A stretch of DNA of 22,987 nucleotides from Alphaproteobacteria bacterium (GTDB lineage Bacteria; Pseudomonadota; Alphaproteobacteria; Sneathiellales; Sneathiellaceae): assembly GCA_006226265.1 (NCBI GenBank), contig SBHH01000080.1, positions 1 to 22,987 on the forward strand. Direction: 5' to 3'. Every line of letters starts with the position of its first letter. Position 1 is the first letter of the stretch. Of the stretch, positions 15,576 through 22,987 are shown in pieces. Both the position numbers and the translations under genes were made by a program. A model generated the notes under the pieces. That model was not told the DNA's origin. It saw nothing but the letters and a program-made list of their open reading frames with translations, and searched no databases.

Positions 15576-16331
15576 ATGAGCGCATCTTTTCATATCACCA
15601 TCGAAAATTCTACTCTAAGCGTGCGCCTCGACCGGCCGGAGAAGCATAACATGCTGGACCCGGCGCTGATGTTCGAACTTCGCGATGCGCTTCTTGCGGC
15701 GGCGAAGGACACTTCCATTCGCGTTATGACCCTGACCGGCACGGGAAAAAGCTTCTGCGCGGGCGCGGATCTTGGCAAGATCGGTAAGTATAATTTTGAT
15801 GAAAACCCGTTCGAGCAGCTGACGTGGGAGATCGAGAACCTGCCCTTTCCGACCATCTGTGCATTGAATGGCGGGGTCTATGGCGGCGGAACGGATCTTG
15901 CTCTTTCTTGCGACTTCCGGATCGGCGTTACGGGAATGAAAACCTTCATTCCGCCCGCGCGTCTTGGCATTCACTATCCGCCGGTCGGGCTTAACCGCGC
16001 GGTTGCGCGCCTTGGCCTCGGCCCCGCCAAGCGGCTGTTTCTTGCCTGTGAGACCTTGCAAGCGGAGGAAATGAAGGAGATTGGCTTTCTCGATTACCTC
16101 GTCGCGCCGGAAGACCTCAAAGAAAAGACGGCATCTTTAGCATCAAACCTCACCGCGCTGGCCCCGTTAAGCGTTTCCGGCATGAAGGCGACATTAAACG
16201 AGATCGCGCGGGGTGAGTTCGATATGGCAAGGGCACGGGAACGGCAGGCGCGTTGCCTTGCCTCCGATGATTTCGTTGAAGGCAAGGCCGCCATGACGGA
16301 GAAGCGCCCGCCCGCCTTTACCGGTAAATAA
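15576..16331 (+). CDS. Enoyl-CoA hydratase/isomerase (crotonase) family protein with altered active site
   Basis: The 251-residue protein has the crotonase layout and usual length. CAGADL (61-66) supplies the first oxyanion-hole NH and the acyl-CoA pocket, and GGVYGGG (99-105) the second. In classical hydratases two glutamates activate water. At the first position (rat Glu144, in GCELAMMCD) this protein has Asp107 in GGTDLALSCD; at the second (Glu164, in FGQPE) the corresponding stretch FIPPARLGIHYPP has no acid. So normal hydratase chemistry is doubtful; an isomerase, hydrolase, decarboxylase or binding role is possible. It stands alone between a divergent methyltransferase and the convergent hslU, with no other fatty-acid genes nearby. 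GGACGG about 9 nt upstream supports the start. Confidence 0.85.
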   Translation: MSASFHITIENSTLSVRLDRPEKHNMLDPALMFELRDALLAAAKDTSIRVMTLTGTGKSFCAGADLGKIGKYNFDENPFEQLTWEIENLPFPTICALNGGVYGGGTDLALSCDFRIGVTGMKTFIPPARLGIHYPPVGLNRAVARLGLGPAKRLFLACETLQAEEMKEIGFLDYLVAPEDLKEKTASLASNLTALAPLSVSGMKATLNEIARGEFDMARARERQARCLASDDFVEGKAAMTEKRPPAFTGK

Positions 16332-16360
16332 AGCGGTACAGATCGGCGGATTGCTCGTCC

Positions 16361-17674
16361 CTAGAGGATGAATTTGGACAGATCCATATTCGTTGCGAGC
16401 TGCTCGCCGAGATGCTTTTCGACATAGGCGGCGTCGATGGTGATCGTGGCGCCGTCATGGTCGGTTGCCGTGAAGCTGATTTCCTCCAGCACCCGTTCCA
16501 GGACCGTATGAAGCCGCCGGGCGCCGATATTCTCGACCGCTGCATTCACATCGGCGGAGATGGTCGCGAGCGCATCTATGGCATCATCGGTGAAGTCGAG
16601 CGTGACGCCTTCCGTCTCCAGCAGGGCGACATATTGCGTGATCAGGCTCGCTTCCGGCTCGGTCAGGATGCGGCGGAAATCCTCCTTCGTGAGGGCCTGC
16701 AACTCGACCCGGATCGGCAGACGGCCCTGCAACTCCGGCAACAAGTCCGACGGCTTCGCGATATGGAAGGCGCCAGATGCAATGAAGAGGATATGATCGG
16801 TTCGTACCGTGCCGTATTTCGTGCTGACGATCGTGCCCTCGATCAGCGGCAGAAGATCGCGCTGCACGCCTTCGCGGCTCACGTCCGCGCCCTGCCGGTC
16901 GCTCCGTGCACAGATCTTGTCGATCTCGTCAAGGAAGACGATGCCGTGATTCTCCACGAGCGAAATGGCTTCGCGCACGACCGCATCCTCATCGAGCAGC
17001 TTGTCGCTTTCCTCATCGATCAGGTACTTATAGCTGTCGCGAACCGTGAGCTTGCGGGGTTTCGTCCGCTGCCCGCCGAGCTTGCCGAGCAGGTCATTGA
17101 TGTTCAGCATGCCCATCTGCGCGCCCGGCATGCCGGGGATATCGAAGGTTGGCATGCCGCCGCTCCCGGTATCGACGAGTTCGAGCTCGATCTCCTTGTC
17201 ATCCAGCGCGCCCTCGCGCAGCATCTTCCGAAATTTCTGCCGCGTATCGGGGGAGGATTTCTCCCCGACGAGCGCGTTCAGAACCCGTTCCTCCGCCGCC
17301 AGTTCGGCTTTCGCGACGACTTTCTGGCGCTGGTCCTCGCGCACCATATTAAGGGCAATCTCGATCAAATCACGGACGATCTGCTCTACATCGCGGCCGA
17401 CATAGCCGACCTCGGTAAATTTCGTCGCCTCGACTTTCAAAAACGGCGCATGGGCGAGTTTGGCGAGACGGCGGGAAATCTCCGTCTTGCCGACACCCGT
17501 CGGGCCGATCATCAGGATGTTCTTGGGCAGGACCTCCTCGCGCAGATCGTCCGACAGCTGCTGACGGCGCCAGCGGTTGCGAAGGGCGATGGCGACGGAT
17601 TTCTTGGCGTCCGACTGGCCGACGATATGCCGGTCCAGCTCATAGACGATTTCCCGCGGCGATAACTCAGACAT
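16361..17674 (-). CDS. hslU: HslU, ATPase subunit of the HslVU protease
   Basis: The start at 17674 gives 437 residues beginning [20 protein letters not shown], the usual HslU start; in-frame codons further upstream belong to hslV. Walker A GPTGVGKT (57-64), pore loop GYVGRD (90-95), the inserted I-domain (about 110-235), Walker B VFLDEID (246-252) and a C-terminal tail ending SKFIL are all present. That tail inserts into HslV to activate it. HslU is a hexameric AAA+ unfoldase in the cytoplasm that feeds heat-damaged and regulatory proteins to HslV. The length matches the family. It overlaps the hslV end by 8 bp, so translation is likely coupled. Confidence 0.98.
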   Translation of the reverse strand: MSELSPREIVYELDRHIVGQSDAKKSVAIALRNRWRRQQLSDDLREEVLPKNILMIGPTGVGKTEISRRLAKLAHAPFLKVEATKFTEVGYVGRDVEQIVRDLIEIALNMVREDQRQKVVAKAELAAEERVLNALVGEKSSPDTRQKFRKMLREGALDDKEIELELVDTGSGGMPTFDIPGMPGAQMGMLNINDLLGKLGGQRTKPRKLTVRDSYKYLIDEESDKLLDEDAVVREAISLVENHGIVFLDEIDKICARSDRQGADVSREGVQRDLLPLIEGTIVSTKYGTVRTDHILFIASGAFHIAKPSDLLPELQGRLPIRVELQALTKEDFRRILTEPEASLITQYVALLETEGVTLDFTDDAIDALATISADVNAAVENIGARRLHTVLERVLEEISFTATDHDGATITIDAAYVEKHLGEQLATNMDLSKFIL

Positions 17675-18227
17675 TTTCAGTGATGCTCTCGATTGTAACA
17701 TTTTCGTTGGTATAGACACAGATTTCCGCGGCAATCGACATGGCCTTGCGGGCGATATCCTCGGCCTCCATGTCGTCGCGGTCAATCAGCGCGCGGGCCG
17801 CTGACAGGGCGTAGTTGCCGCCCGATCCGATGGCGATGATGCCATCCTCCGGCTCCAGCACATCGCCGTTGCCGGTCAGGATCAGCGAGACCGAGGCATC
17901 GGCAACCGCCATCATGGCTTCCAGACGGCGGAGATATTTATCGGTGCGCCAGTCCTTCGCAAGTTCGACACAGGCGCGGGTCAGATTGCCGGGATGCTTT
18001 TCGAGCTTGCCTTCCAGCCGCTCGAACAGGGTGAAGGCATCGGCGGTCGCCCCGGCGAAGCCGACAATCACGTCCTGATGCGGGCCGATCCGGCGGACTT
18101 TGCGGGCGTTGGCCTTGATGACCGTCTGGCCGAGCGAGACCTGGCCATCGCCCGCGACGACAACCTTGCCGTTCTTGCGGACCGACAGAATGGTCGTGCC
18201 ATGCCAGCTTGTGGGTTTTTCAGACAT
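17667..18227 (-). CDS. hslV: HslV, proteolytic subunit of the HslVU protease
   Basis: The 186-residue protein is a proteasome-beta-like threonine protease. The [10 protein letters not shown] stretch (9-18) places the catalytic threonine at residue 11, directly after Gly10, so a 10-residue propeptide is removed to leave a 176-residue mature subunit. [23 protein letters not shown] and IGSGGNYA are family hallmarks. Twelve copies form the double-ring core capped by HslU hexamers. The gene precedes hslU, the usual order. A GAAG-rich ribosome site precedes the ATG at 18227. A candidate heat-shock-type promoter lies about 40-65 nt upstream. Confidence 0.98.
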   Translation of the reverse strand: MSEKPTSWHGTTILSVRKNGKVVVAGDGQVSLGQTVIKANARKVRRIGPHQDVIVGFAGATADAFTLFERLEGKLEKHPGNLTRACVELAKDWRTDKYLRRLEAMMAVADASVSLILTGNGDVLEPEDGIIAIGSGGNYALSAARALIDRDDMEAEDIARKAMSIAAEICVYTNENVTIESITENV

Positions 18228-18265
18228 ATGGACTTCTTTGCATTTTCAGATATCGGACCCTGACG

Positions 18266-18293
18266 ATGTAACCATTTTACCGCGAGGGTCAAG
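18266..18293 (-). promoter_or_regulatory. Candidate promoter of hslVU
   Basis: On the minus strand CTTGAC (18293-18288) is followed after 16 nt by TTACAT (18271-18266), about 40 nt from the hslV ATG. CTTG is the core of the -35 box recognised by the heat-shock factor RpoH in alphaproteobacteria, and hslVU is a well-known member of that regulon. The -10 match is poor, so the assignment rests mainly on the -35 box and on family knowledge. Confidence 0.35.
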
Positions 18294-18358
18294 GTGCAAT
18301 CATATGCATGCCGTCGGCCTGTTGCCTCCGATTGCGGCCTTCGTCACATTCCGGCGCC

Positions 18359-18388
18359 TTCAGCGTCATAACAGTGGAAGACACTGAA
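18359..18388 (+). promoter_or_regulatory. Two mutually exclusive hairpins next to a ribosome binding site
   Basis: TTCAGCGTC (18359-18367) can pair with GACACTGAA (18380-18388) with one mismatch. Alternatively CAGTG (18372-18376) pairs perfectly with CACTG (18382-18386) around a GAAGA loop. The two forms share the CACTG segment, so only one can exist at a time. The strong GGAGG site at 18391-18395 begins 3 nt later. A regulatory role is possible but short stems like these also arise by chance. Confidence 0.3.
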
Positions 18389-18402
18389 CCGGAGGATAAA
18401 AT

Positions 18403-18684
18403 ATGTCTGATAAAAGCATTGCCGCCCCGGATGGGGACGATACGGCCTCGAACCTGAGGGCTATTTTCGAGATTCTGAGTTATATCCATGTCGATGCCCA
18501 GCGCGACAATTATGCGGAACTCGCAGACCGGATCGAATTTGCTCTCAATCTCGCGGAAAAGCTGATCAAATCCGGGAACTCGGGCGCGGATATGATGTCA
18601 AAAACGATATCTCAGGATACGGCGCAATCCGGCAGCGATGCTGCCGTACCCGGCACCGCACCCACCCAGATGCCCGCCAGTTAG
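18403..18684 (+). CDS. Small acidic protein of unknown function
   Basis: The 93-residue protein begins MSDKSIAAPDGDD and ends in a flexible tail rich in Ser, Ala, Pro and Thr. Residues 15-57 look helical with a hydrophobic face (ILSYIHVDAQRDNYAELADR and a second helix to KLIK), so a small helical hairpin or dimer is likely. There is no signal peptide, membrane span or cysteine. GGAGG 7 nt upstream of the ATG is among the best ribosome sites in the window, which supports a real gene. It is divergent from hslV and 102 bp upstream of hisB, with its own upstream hairpins. I do not recognise a family. Confidence 0.72.
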   Translation: MSDKSIAAPDGDDTASNLRAIFEILSYIHVDAQRDNYAELADRIEFALNLAEKLIKSGNSGADMMSKTISQDTAQSGSDAAVPGTAPTQMPAS

Positions 18685-18714
18685 TGCTTTCCTTGGAGCG
18701 CCGCACGCAAAAGT

Positions 18715-18744
18715 TTGGATTTCTCGGGAAGTTCCTGCTATATC
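18715..18744 (+). promoter_or_regulatory. Candidate promoter of the his operon
   Basis: TTGGAT (18715-18720) and TATATC (18739-18744) are separated by 18 nt and lie 42 nt upstream of the hisB ATG, inside the 102 bp gap after the small acidic gene. No leader peptide with a histidine run and no terminator-like hairpin is seen before hisB, so attenuation of the enterobacterial kind is not supported. Confidence 0.4.
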
Positions 18745-18786
18745 ACCGCCTGATAAAGGATCAGTCTCCGCCCGGAAGGAAGCAGG

Positions 18787-19386
18787 ATGCGTGAAGGCAG
18801 TGTAAAGCGGAAAACCAAGGAAACCGAGATTGAGGTCAGCCTCAATCTTGATGGGACCGGCGTTTATGATGTCAAGACAGGTATCGGATTTCTCGATCAC
18901 ATGATGGAGCAGCTCTCGCGCCACAGCCTGATCGATCTGAAACTCCGGGCAGAGGGCGATCTGCATATTGACTTTCATCATACGACCGAGGATACCGGCA
19001 TCGCGATTGGTGAGGCCTTTGCGAATGCGCTTGGCGATTTGAAAGGCATCCGCCGCTACGCTTCCGCGCTGATCCCGATGGATGAGACGCTGACACGGGT
19101 TGCGCTTGATATTTCCAACCGGCCCTATCTGATCTGGAAGGTGGATTTCAGCCGCGACAAACTGGGCGAGATGGATACCGAGCTTTTCAAGGAATGGTTT
19201 CAGGCCTTCGCGCAAGCGGCCGGCATCACGCTGCATGTGGAAAATCTTTACGGCACGAACAACCATCATATCGTTGAAAGTTGTTTCAAGGCGCTTGCAC
19301 GATCCTTGCGCGATGCGATCGAGATTGACCCGCGCCGGGCCGATACGATCCCGTCGACGAAAGGGGTTCTGGGCGGCAGCCTGTAG
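18787..19386 (+). CDS. hisB: Imidazoleglycerol-phosphate dehydratase
   Basis: The 199-residue protein is the stand-alone dehydratase form, without the N-terminal histidinol-phosphatase domain found in enteric HisB. It catalyses the sixth step of histidine synthesis, converting imidazole glycerol phosphate to imidazole acetol phosphate, in the cytoplasm as a 24-mer binding manganese. Metal-binding motifs are visible: [28 protein letters not shown] and [20 protein letters not shown]. The length is normal. A purine-rich GGAAGGAAGCAGG stretch ends at the ATG at 18787. It is the first his gene; 75 bp separate it from hisH. Confidence 0.98.
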   Translation: MREGSVKRKTKETEIEVSLNLDGTGVYDVKTGIGFLDHMMEQLSRHSLIDLKLRAEGDLHIDFHHTTEDTGIAIGEAFANALGDLKGIRRYASALIPMDETLTRVALDISNRPYLIWKVDFSRDKLGEMDTELFKEWFQAFAQAAGITLHVENLYGTNNHHIVESCFKALARSLRDAIEIDPRRADTIPSTKGVLGGSL

Positions 19387-19461
19387 CCTTTTCACACTGA
19401 TCCGCCTGCGGGCGGGAGAACTCATCATCTTGCCGTCATCCGGCGAGGGCATAAATCGGAT

Positions 19462-20103
19462 ATGCAAACAGCAATAATAGATTACGGTTCGGGAAACCTG
19501 CGATCCGCCGCCAAGGCATTTGAACGGGCGGCGCGCGAAGCGGACCTTGCCATGACCATTGAGGTGACGGACGATCCGGCGCGCGTTTCGGCGGCAGACC
19601 GGATCGTGCTGCCGGGTGTCGGCGCCTATCGCGCCTGCAAGGAAGGTCTGCTGGCGGTCGGCGGAATGGCCGAGGCGCTGGAACATGCGGTGATCGAGAA
19701 AGGGCGGCCCTTTTTCGGGATTTGCGTCGGCATGCAGCTGATGGCGAGTCGCGGGATCGAATACGGCGTGACGGAGGGTTTCGGCTGGATCAAGGGCGAT
19801 GTGGTGCGGCTGGAGCCCACCGATTCAACGCTTAAAATCCCGCATATGGGCTGGAACGAGCTGGAGCTTGTCGCGGCCCATCCCCTCTTTGACGAAATTG
19901 AAAACGGCGCCCATGCCTATTTCGTGCATAGCTATCAGATGAAGCCGGAGACGGAAGGCGAGCTTCTTGCCAGAGTCGATTACGGCGGGCCGGTGACGGC
20001 GGTTGTCGGCCGGGACAATATGATCGGCACCCAGTTCCATCCGGAAAAAAGCCAGGAAACGGGCCTGAAGCTGATCACCAACTTCCTGAAATGGAGGCCC
20101 TGA
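19462..20103 (+). CDS. hisH: Imidazole glycerol phosphate synthase, glutaminase subunit
   Basis: The 213-residue protein is a class I glutamine amidotransferase. The catalytic triad is visible as Cys88 in [11 protein letters not shown] and His193 with Glu195 in QFHPEKSQ. It hydrolyses glutamine and passes ammonia to HisF, encoded 1.3 kb downstream. DYGSGNL (7-13) and PGVGAY (51-56) are the usual N-terminal landmarks. The 75 bp before it hold no clear promoter or hairpin, so it probably shares the hisB transcript. Its stop overlaps the next start as TGATG. Confidence 0.98.
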   Translation: MQTAIIDYGSGNLRSAAKAFERAAREADLAMTIEVTDDPARVSAADRIVLPGVGAYRACKEGLLAVGGMAEALEHAVIEKGRPFFGICVGMQLMASRGIEYGVTEGFGWIKGDVVRLEPTDSTLKIPHMGWNELELVAAHPLFDEIENGAHAYFVHSYQMKPETEGELLARVDYGGPVTAVVGRDNMIGTQFHPEKSQETGLKLITNFLKWRP

Positions 20104-20657
20104 TGCCGGATCGTGGCCGGACAATCCAGCAGCCTGTGATCGAGGCGGTCGAGGAATTCGATCCCTCCGATCTCGATGATCTCTGCGAAGCGGCGGAAGA
20201 GGCAATCCTTGATGGCAACGGCTTCGGCTGGCTGACGCCGCCGCCGCGCTCGGTACAGGAATCCTTCTGGAAAGGCGTGCTGATGGTGCCCGTGCGCGAG
20301 CTTTACTGCGCGCGCTTCGAAGGGCGGATCGTAGGCTCTGGCCAGCTTGTGAAACCTTTCTCGAATAACGAGGCGAGCGGCCATATTGCGCAGATTTCGA
20401 CCTTTTTCATCGCGCCTTATGCCCGGGGCTATGGCCTTGCCATCGGGCTTCTCGCAGTGATGGAGAAAAGCGCGAAGGAACAGGGCTTCAAGATTCTCGA
20501 GGCCGATGTGCGCGAAACACAGACGGCGGCCATTTCGCTGATGGAGAGTAACGGCTTTGAACGCTGGGCGGTCAAGGAACGATATGCCTGGAACGGCGAG
20601 CGCTATGTCGACGGTTTTTATTACAAGAAGAATCTGGTGGAGTTTGACGAGATATGA
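20103..20657 (+). CDS. GNAT-family N-acetyltransferase inside the his operon
   Basis: The ATG at 20103 gives 184 residues and has GGAGG at 20093-20097, 5 nt away; an ATG at 20091 would have no such site. The acetyl-CoA motif is visible at [19 protein letters not shown] (99-117), with the R-G-x-G-L-A pyrophosphate loop at 108-113, and the final strand-helix [14 protein letters not shown] (142-155) is typical of GNAT folds. The substrate is unknown. It overlaps hisH (TGATG) and hisA (ATGA, 20654-20657), so it is translated with the pathway. It is not a known histidine enzyme; it may modify a His protein, an intermediate, or simply be a passenger. Confidence 0.88.
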   Translation: MPDRGRTIQQPVIEAVEEFDPSDLDDLCEAAEEAILDGNGFGWLTPPPRSVQESFWKGVLMVPVRELYCARFEGRIVGSGQLVKPFSNNEASGHIAQISTFFIAPYARGYGLAIGLLAVMEKSAKEQGFKILEADVRETQTAAISLMESNGFERWAVKERYAWNGERYVDGFYYKKNLVEFDEI

Positions 20658-21388
20658 ACCTCTATCCGGCAATTGATCTGAAAGACGGAAATTGCGTCCG
20701 TCTCCTCCGGGGTGAAATGTCCGCAGCGACCGTCTTTAACGATGATCCGGCGGCGCAGGCCGAAGCCTTTCGTGCGGCGGGCTTCGAGCGGCTCCATCTG
20801 GTTGACCTGAACGGCGCCTTCGAAGGGCGGCCCGTCAATGCGAAGGCGGTTGAGGCCATTCTCGCCGCGACCGACGTGCCCGTGCAGCTTGGCGGCGGCA
20901 TCCGCGATCTCGCGACCATCGAAGCCTGGCTCGACCGGGGGCTTTCCCGGGTCATTCTCGGCACCATCGCCCTTCGTGATCCCGAGATTGTAAAAGCGGC
21001 CTGCAAGGCCTTTCCGGGTCATATCGCCGTCGGGATCGATGCGCGGGACGGGCGGGTTGCCGTCGAAGGCTGGGCGGAGACGAGTGAGACAACGGCGCTT
21101 GACCTCGCCAGAAAATTTGAGGATGCGGGCGTCGAGGCCATCATCTATACGGACATCGATCGCGACGGTGCGCTTCAGGGCGTGAATGTCGAGGCGACGG
21201 AGGCTTTGGCTCGCGCGGTTTCCCTTCCCGTCATCGCCTCGGGCGGTGTCGCCTCCATCACCGATATCGAACGGCTGCTGGACGTTGAGGAAAGCGGGAT
21301 TGAAGGCGTCATCATTGGCCGGGCGCTGTATGACGGGTGGATCGATCCTGCGGCCGCACTTCGCCTGACACGGGGGGAAAATGCTTAA
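20654..21388 (+). CDS. hisA: Phosphoribosyl-formimino-AICAR-phosphate isomerase
   Basis: The 244-residue protein is a (beta/alpha)8 barrel of normal length. Catalytic Asp8 lies in PAIDLKDG, Asp129 in VGIDAR, and the second phosphate site includes GGGIRD (80-85) and ASGGVAS. TDIDRDG (166-172) marks the later catalytic loop. It converts ProFAR to PRFAR, the substrate of HisF. The product is cytoplasmic. It starts within the GNAT stop codon and overlaps hisF by 8 bp. Confidence 0.98.
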   Translation: MNLYPAIDLKDGNCVRLLRGEMSAATVFNDDPAAQAEAFRAAGFERLHLVDLNGAFEGRPVNAKAVEAILAATDVPVQLGGGIRDLATIEAWLDRGLSRVILGTIALRDPEIVKAACKAFPGHIAVGIDARDGRVAVEGWAETSETTALDLARKFEDAGVEAIIYTDIDRDGALQGVNVEATEALARAVSLPVIASGGVASITDIERLLDVEESGIEGVIIGRALYDGWIDPAAALRLTRGENA

Positions 21389-22139
21389 ATCGCGCATCAT
21401 TCCCTGCCTCGATGTGAAGGACGGCCGCGTCGTCAAGGGCGTCAATTTCGTCGACCTGATCGATGCGGGCGATCCGGTGGAGCAGGCGCGCGTCTATGAT
21501 GCGCAAGGGGCGGACGAGCTGTGCTTCCTCGATATCACCGCAACTTCCGATAACCGCGATACCATTTATGACGTGGTGCGCCGGACGGCGGAGCAATGCT
21601 TCATGCCGCTTACCGTCGGTGGCGGCGTCCGCCAGGTGGAGGATGTGCGAAGGCTTCTCCTTGCGGGGGCGGACAAGGTTTCGATCAACAGCGCCGCCGT
21701 GAAGCGGCCCGAGTTCGTGCGCGAGGCGGCGGAACGGTTCGGGCGGCAATGCATCGTTGTTGCGATTGACGCCAAGCAGACCGGACCTAACAAGTTCGAG
21801 ATTTTCACCCATGGCGGACGGGAACCGACGGGGATCGATGCCGTGGAATGGGCGGAACGGATGGCGGAATATGGCGCAGGCGAAATCCTTCTCACCTCCA
21901 TGGACCGGGACGGGACGCGCTCAGGCTTCAATATTCCGCTGACCCGCGCGGTTGCGGATGCGGTGGAAATTCCGGTCATCGCCTCCGGCGGGGTTGGCAA
22001 TCTCGATCATATGGTCGAAGGTATTCGCGACGGTCACGCGACGGCGGTGCTGGCCGCGTCGATTTTTCATTTTGGTGAATTTACGGTACTTGAGGCGAAA
22101 CAGGCAATGCGCGATGCCGGTCTTGCCGTCCGGTTATAG
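21381..22139 (+). CDS. hisF: Imidazole glycerol phosphate synthase, cyclase subunit
   Basis: The 252-residue barrel protein joins HisH to form the synthase. Asp11 ([13 protein letters not shown]) and Asp130 (VVAIDAK) are the general acid and base. GGGVRQ and ASGGVGN bind the two phosphates of PRFAR, and TSMDRDGT is the usual late loop. Ammonia from HisH travels through the barrel. The reaction yields imidazole glycerol phosphate for HisB and AICAR for purine synthesis. It overlaps the hisA end by 8 bp. Confidence 0.98.
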   Translation: MLKSRIIPCLDVKDGRVVKGVNFVDLIDAGDPVEQARVYDAQGADELCFLDITATSDNRDTIYDVVRRTAEQCFMPLTVGGGVRQVEDVRRLLLAGADKVSINSAAVKRPEFVREAAERFGRQCIVVAIDAKQTGPNKFEIFTHGGREPTGIDAVEWAERMAEYGAGEILLTSMDRDGTRSGFNIPLTRAVADAVEIPVIASGGVGNLDHMVEGIRDGHATAVLAASIFHFGEFTVLEAKQAMRDAGLAVRL

Positions 22140-22148
22140 GAGAGAGTC

Positions 22149-22484
22149 ATGGCAAACAAGACGAAGGCACCGGGCCTCAACCGGCTTTTTGAGACCATCG
22201 AGGCGCGCAAATCTGCCGATCCGAAAAGCTCCTATACCGCGAAGCTTTATGCCCGGGGAACAGAGAAGATTGCCCAGAAAGTCGGTGAGGAAGCGGTCGA
22301 GCTTGCGCTTGCCGCCGTCAAGAAGGACCGCGAAGAGGTTATCGCCGAAAGCGCCGATCTCCTTTATCATGTGCTGGTGCTCTGGGCCGATGCGGGCGTA
22401 ACGCCCGCCGATGTCTATGCCATGCTTGCCAAGCGGGAAGGGATGTCGGGCATCGACGAGAAGGCCGCGCGCAAGAAGGACTGA
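22149..22484 (+). CDS. hisE: Phosphoribosyl-ATP pyrophosphatase
   Basis: The 111-residue all-helical protein is the stand-alone HisE of the MazG-like fold; the fused HisI domain found in enteric bacteria is absent, so hisI must lie elsewhere. Motifs EEAVELALAAVKKDREEVIAESADLLYH carry the acidic residues that bind magnesium (E-E-x-x-E and E-x-x-D pattern). It removes pyrophosphate from phosphoribosyl-ATP, the second step of the pathway. AGGAGAG about 5 nt upstream gives a strong start at 22149, 9 bp after hisF. Confidence 0.97.
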   Translation: MANKTKAPGLNRLFETIEARKSADPKSSYTAKLYARGTEKIAQKVGEEAVELALAAVKKDREEVIAESADLLYHVLVLWADAGVTPADVYAMLAKREGMSGIDEKAARKKD

Positions 22485-22496
22485 AAGGATCAGAAA

Positions 22497-22865
22497 ATGG
22501 CGTATGACAAGGACAATATCTTTGCAAAAATCCTCCGGGGCGAAATCCCGAACACGACCGTCTATGAAGATGACGCCGTGCTCGCTTTCAACGATATTGC
22601 GCCGAAAACGCCGGTCCATGTTCTCGTGATCCCGAAGCGTCCTTACGTCGATATGGACGATTTCGCCGCCAATGGTGCGCCGGAGGAAGTCGGGAATTTC
22701 TTCATCAAGGTCGGCGAGATCGCCCGTGAGCTCGGCCTTCATGACGGCGGTTATCGCGTGGTCACCAATAACGGCGAGGCGGCGGGCCAGATCGTGCCGC
22801 ATTTCCATGTGCATATTCTGGGCGGTCAGAAAATCGCGGAAGGCAGCATGGCGCGGGGCATGTAA
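22497..22865 (+). CDS. HIT-family nucleotide hydrolase (HinT-like)
   Basis: The 122-residue protein has the histidine-triad motif HFHVHIL (102-108), in which His104 is the expected nucleophile in the family's H-x-H-x-H pattern. DNIFAKILRGEIP (6-18) is the typical HinT N-terminus. HinT proteins hydrolyse nucleoside phosphoramidates and aminoacyl-adenylates in the cytoplasm as dimers. The gene follows hisE by 12 bp and probably shares the his transcript. The function in histidine synthesis, if any, is not clear; removal of adenylated by-products is one possibility. Length and motifs look normal. Confidence 0.93.
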   Translation: MAYDKDNIFAKILRGEIPNTTVYEDDAVLAFNDIAPKTPVHVLVIPKRPYVDMDDFAANGAPEEVGNFFIKVGEIARELGLHDGGYRVVTNNGEAAGQIVPHFHVHILGGQKIAEGSMARGM

Positions 22866-22886
22866 GGCCCTTGCTTCTCTTTTTTC

Positions 22887-22987
22887 CTACATCATCTCCG
22901 GCAGGTCGCGGGCATTTTCGACAATGAAGATGCCAAGCTGTTCGGCGCGGCCCCGGATCAGCGCTTCCTGCTGACGGAGGGTGGAGA
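22887..22987 (-). CDS. C-terminal fragment of a minus-strand gene (unidentified)
   Basis: A minus-strand frame runs open from the right edge for 32 codons and stops at TAG (22889-22887). Its codon choice resembles the rest of the window (CGC, GGC, CTG, GAA frequent), and the sequence ends ENARDLPEMM. It would converge on the HIT gene with a 21 bp gap. I do not recognise the family and the fragment is too short to place, so it may still be chance. Confidence 0.45.
   Translation of the reverse strand, partial: STLRQQEALIRGRAEQLGIFIVENARDLPEMM

Noticed and set aside
16317..16328. Perfect 12 bp palindrome TTTACCGGTAAA at the crotonase stop
   Set aside because: It has no loop and no U-tract, overlaps the coding end, and the length is within chance for a window this size; not called as a terminator.
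16412..17665. 417-codon plus-strand open frame
   Set aside because: Exact antisense shadow of hslU, which is certain.
18228..18786. Search for a his leader peptide, T-box or other riboswitch
   Set aside because: No histidine-rich short frame and no T-box-like or known aptamer consensus was seen ahead of hisB.
18598..19686. 362-codon minus-strand open frame across hisB and hisH
   Set aside because: It covers two well-identified genes on the opposite strand and has no recognisable motif.
1..22987. Defence system, prophage, insertion sequence, CRISPR or RNA genes
   Set aside because: No transposase, integrase, nuclease, terminal repeat, spaced direct repeats, rRNA or tRNA-like cloverleaf was seen; composition looks even.

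Overview
The window reads as a compact, moderately GC-rich stretch of an alphaproteobacterial chromosome. The evidence is family-level: hslV and hslU next to a his cluster in the order hisB-hisH-hisA-hisF-hisE followed by a HIT protein, GC-biased codon choice, and genes packed into runs joined by ATGA stop/start overlaps. I cannot name a genus. I see no tRNA, rRNA, insertion sequence, CRISPR array or phage gene. The longest stretch without a gene is the 212 bp between the first two genes, so no gene-free stretch reaches 300 bp.

Region 1 (1-7071) looks like a surface-glycan or glycoconjugate locus. A minus-strand ABC exporter, cut by the left edge, faces a plus-strand run of six genes: two GT4-type glycosyltransferases, a histidine phosphatase, a MurG-like (GT28-type) glycosyltransferase, a NodB-type polysaccharide deacetylase-like protein and a small two-helix membrane protein with a possible PH-like tail. 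Five of the six are co-linear with 4-base overlaps. The exporter's Walker A motif lacks both the lysine and the following Ser/Thr.

Region 2 (7079-13216) is a complete Opp/Dpp-family ABC importer. A fused double ATPase is followed by a 642-residue periplasmic binding protein and two permeases, the second with a long extracytoplasmic insert. It starts 7 bp after region 1 and may share its transcript.

Region 3 (13224-15470, minus strand) holds a SAM-dependent methyltransferase followed by a membrane-anchored class III nucleotide cyclase. It converges on the importer with only 7 bp between stop codons.

Region 4 (15576-18684) has a crotonase-fold protein, the HslVU protease (minus strand, 8 bp gene overlap) and an unidentified 93-residue acidic protein.

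Region 5 (18787-22865) is a histidine-biosynthesis operon, hisB-hisH-GNAT-hisA-hisF-hisE-HIT. HisH/HisF form the imidazole glycerol phosphate synthase, HisA and HisE act just upstream of it, and HisB just downstream. An acetyltransferase sits inside the operon. A minus-strand gene fragment converges on it at the right edge.

Most genes are housekeeping. The least-explained parts are the divergent exporter/glycosyltransferase locus with its degenerate ATPase motif, the crotonase lacking the usual catalytic glutamates, and the small gene with two alternative hairpins at its ribosome binding site.
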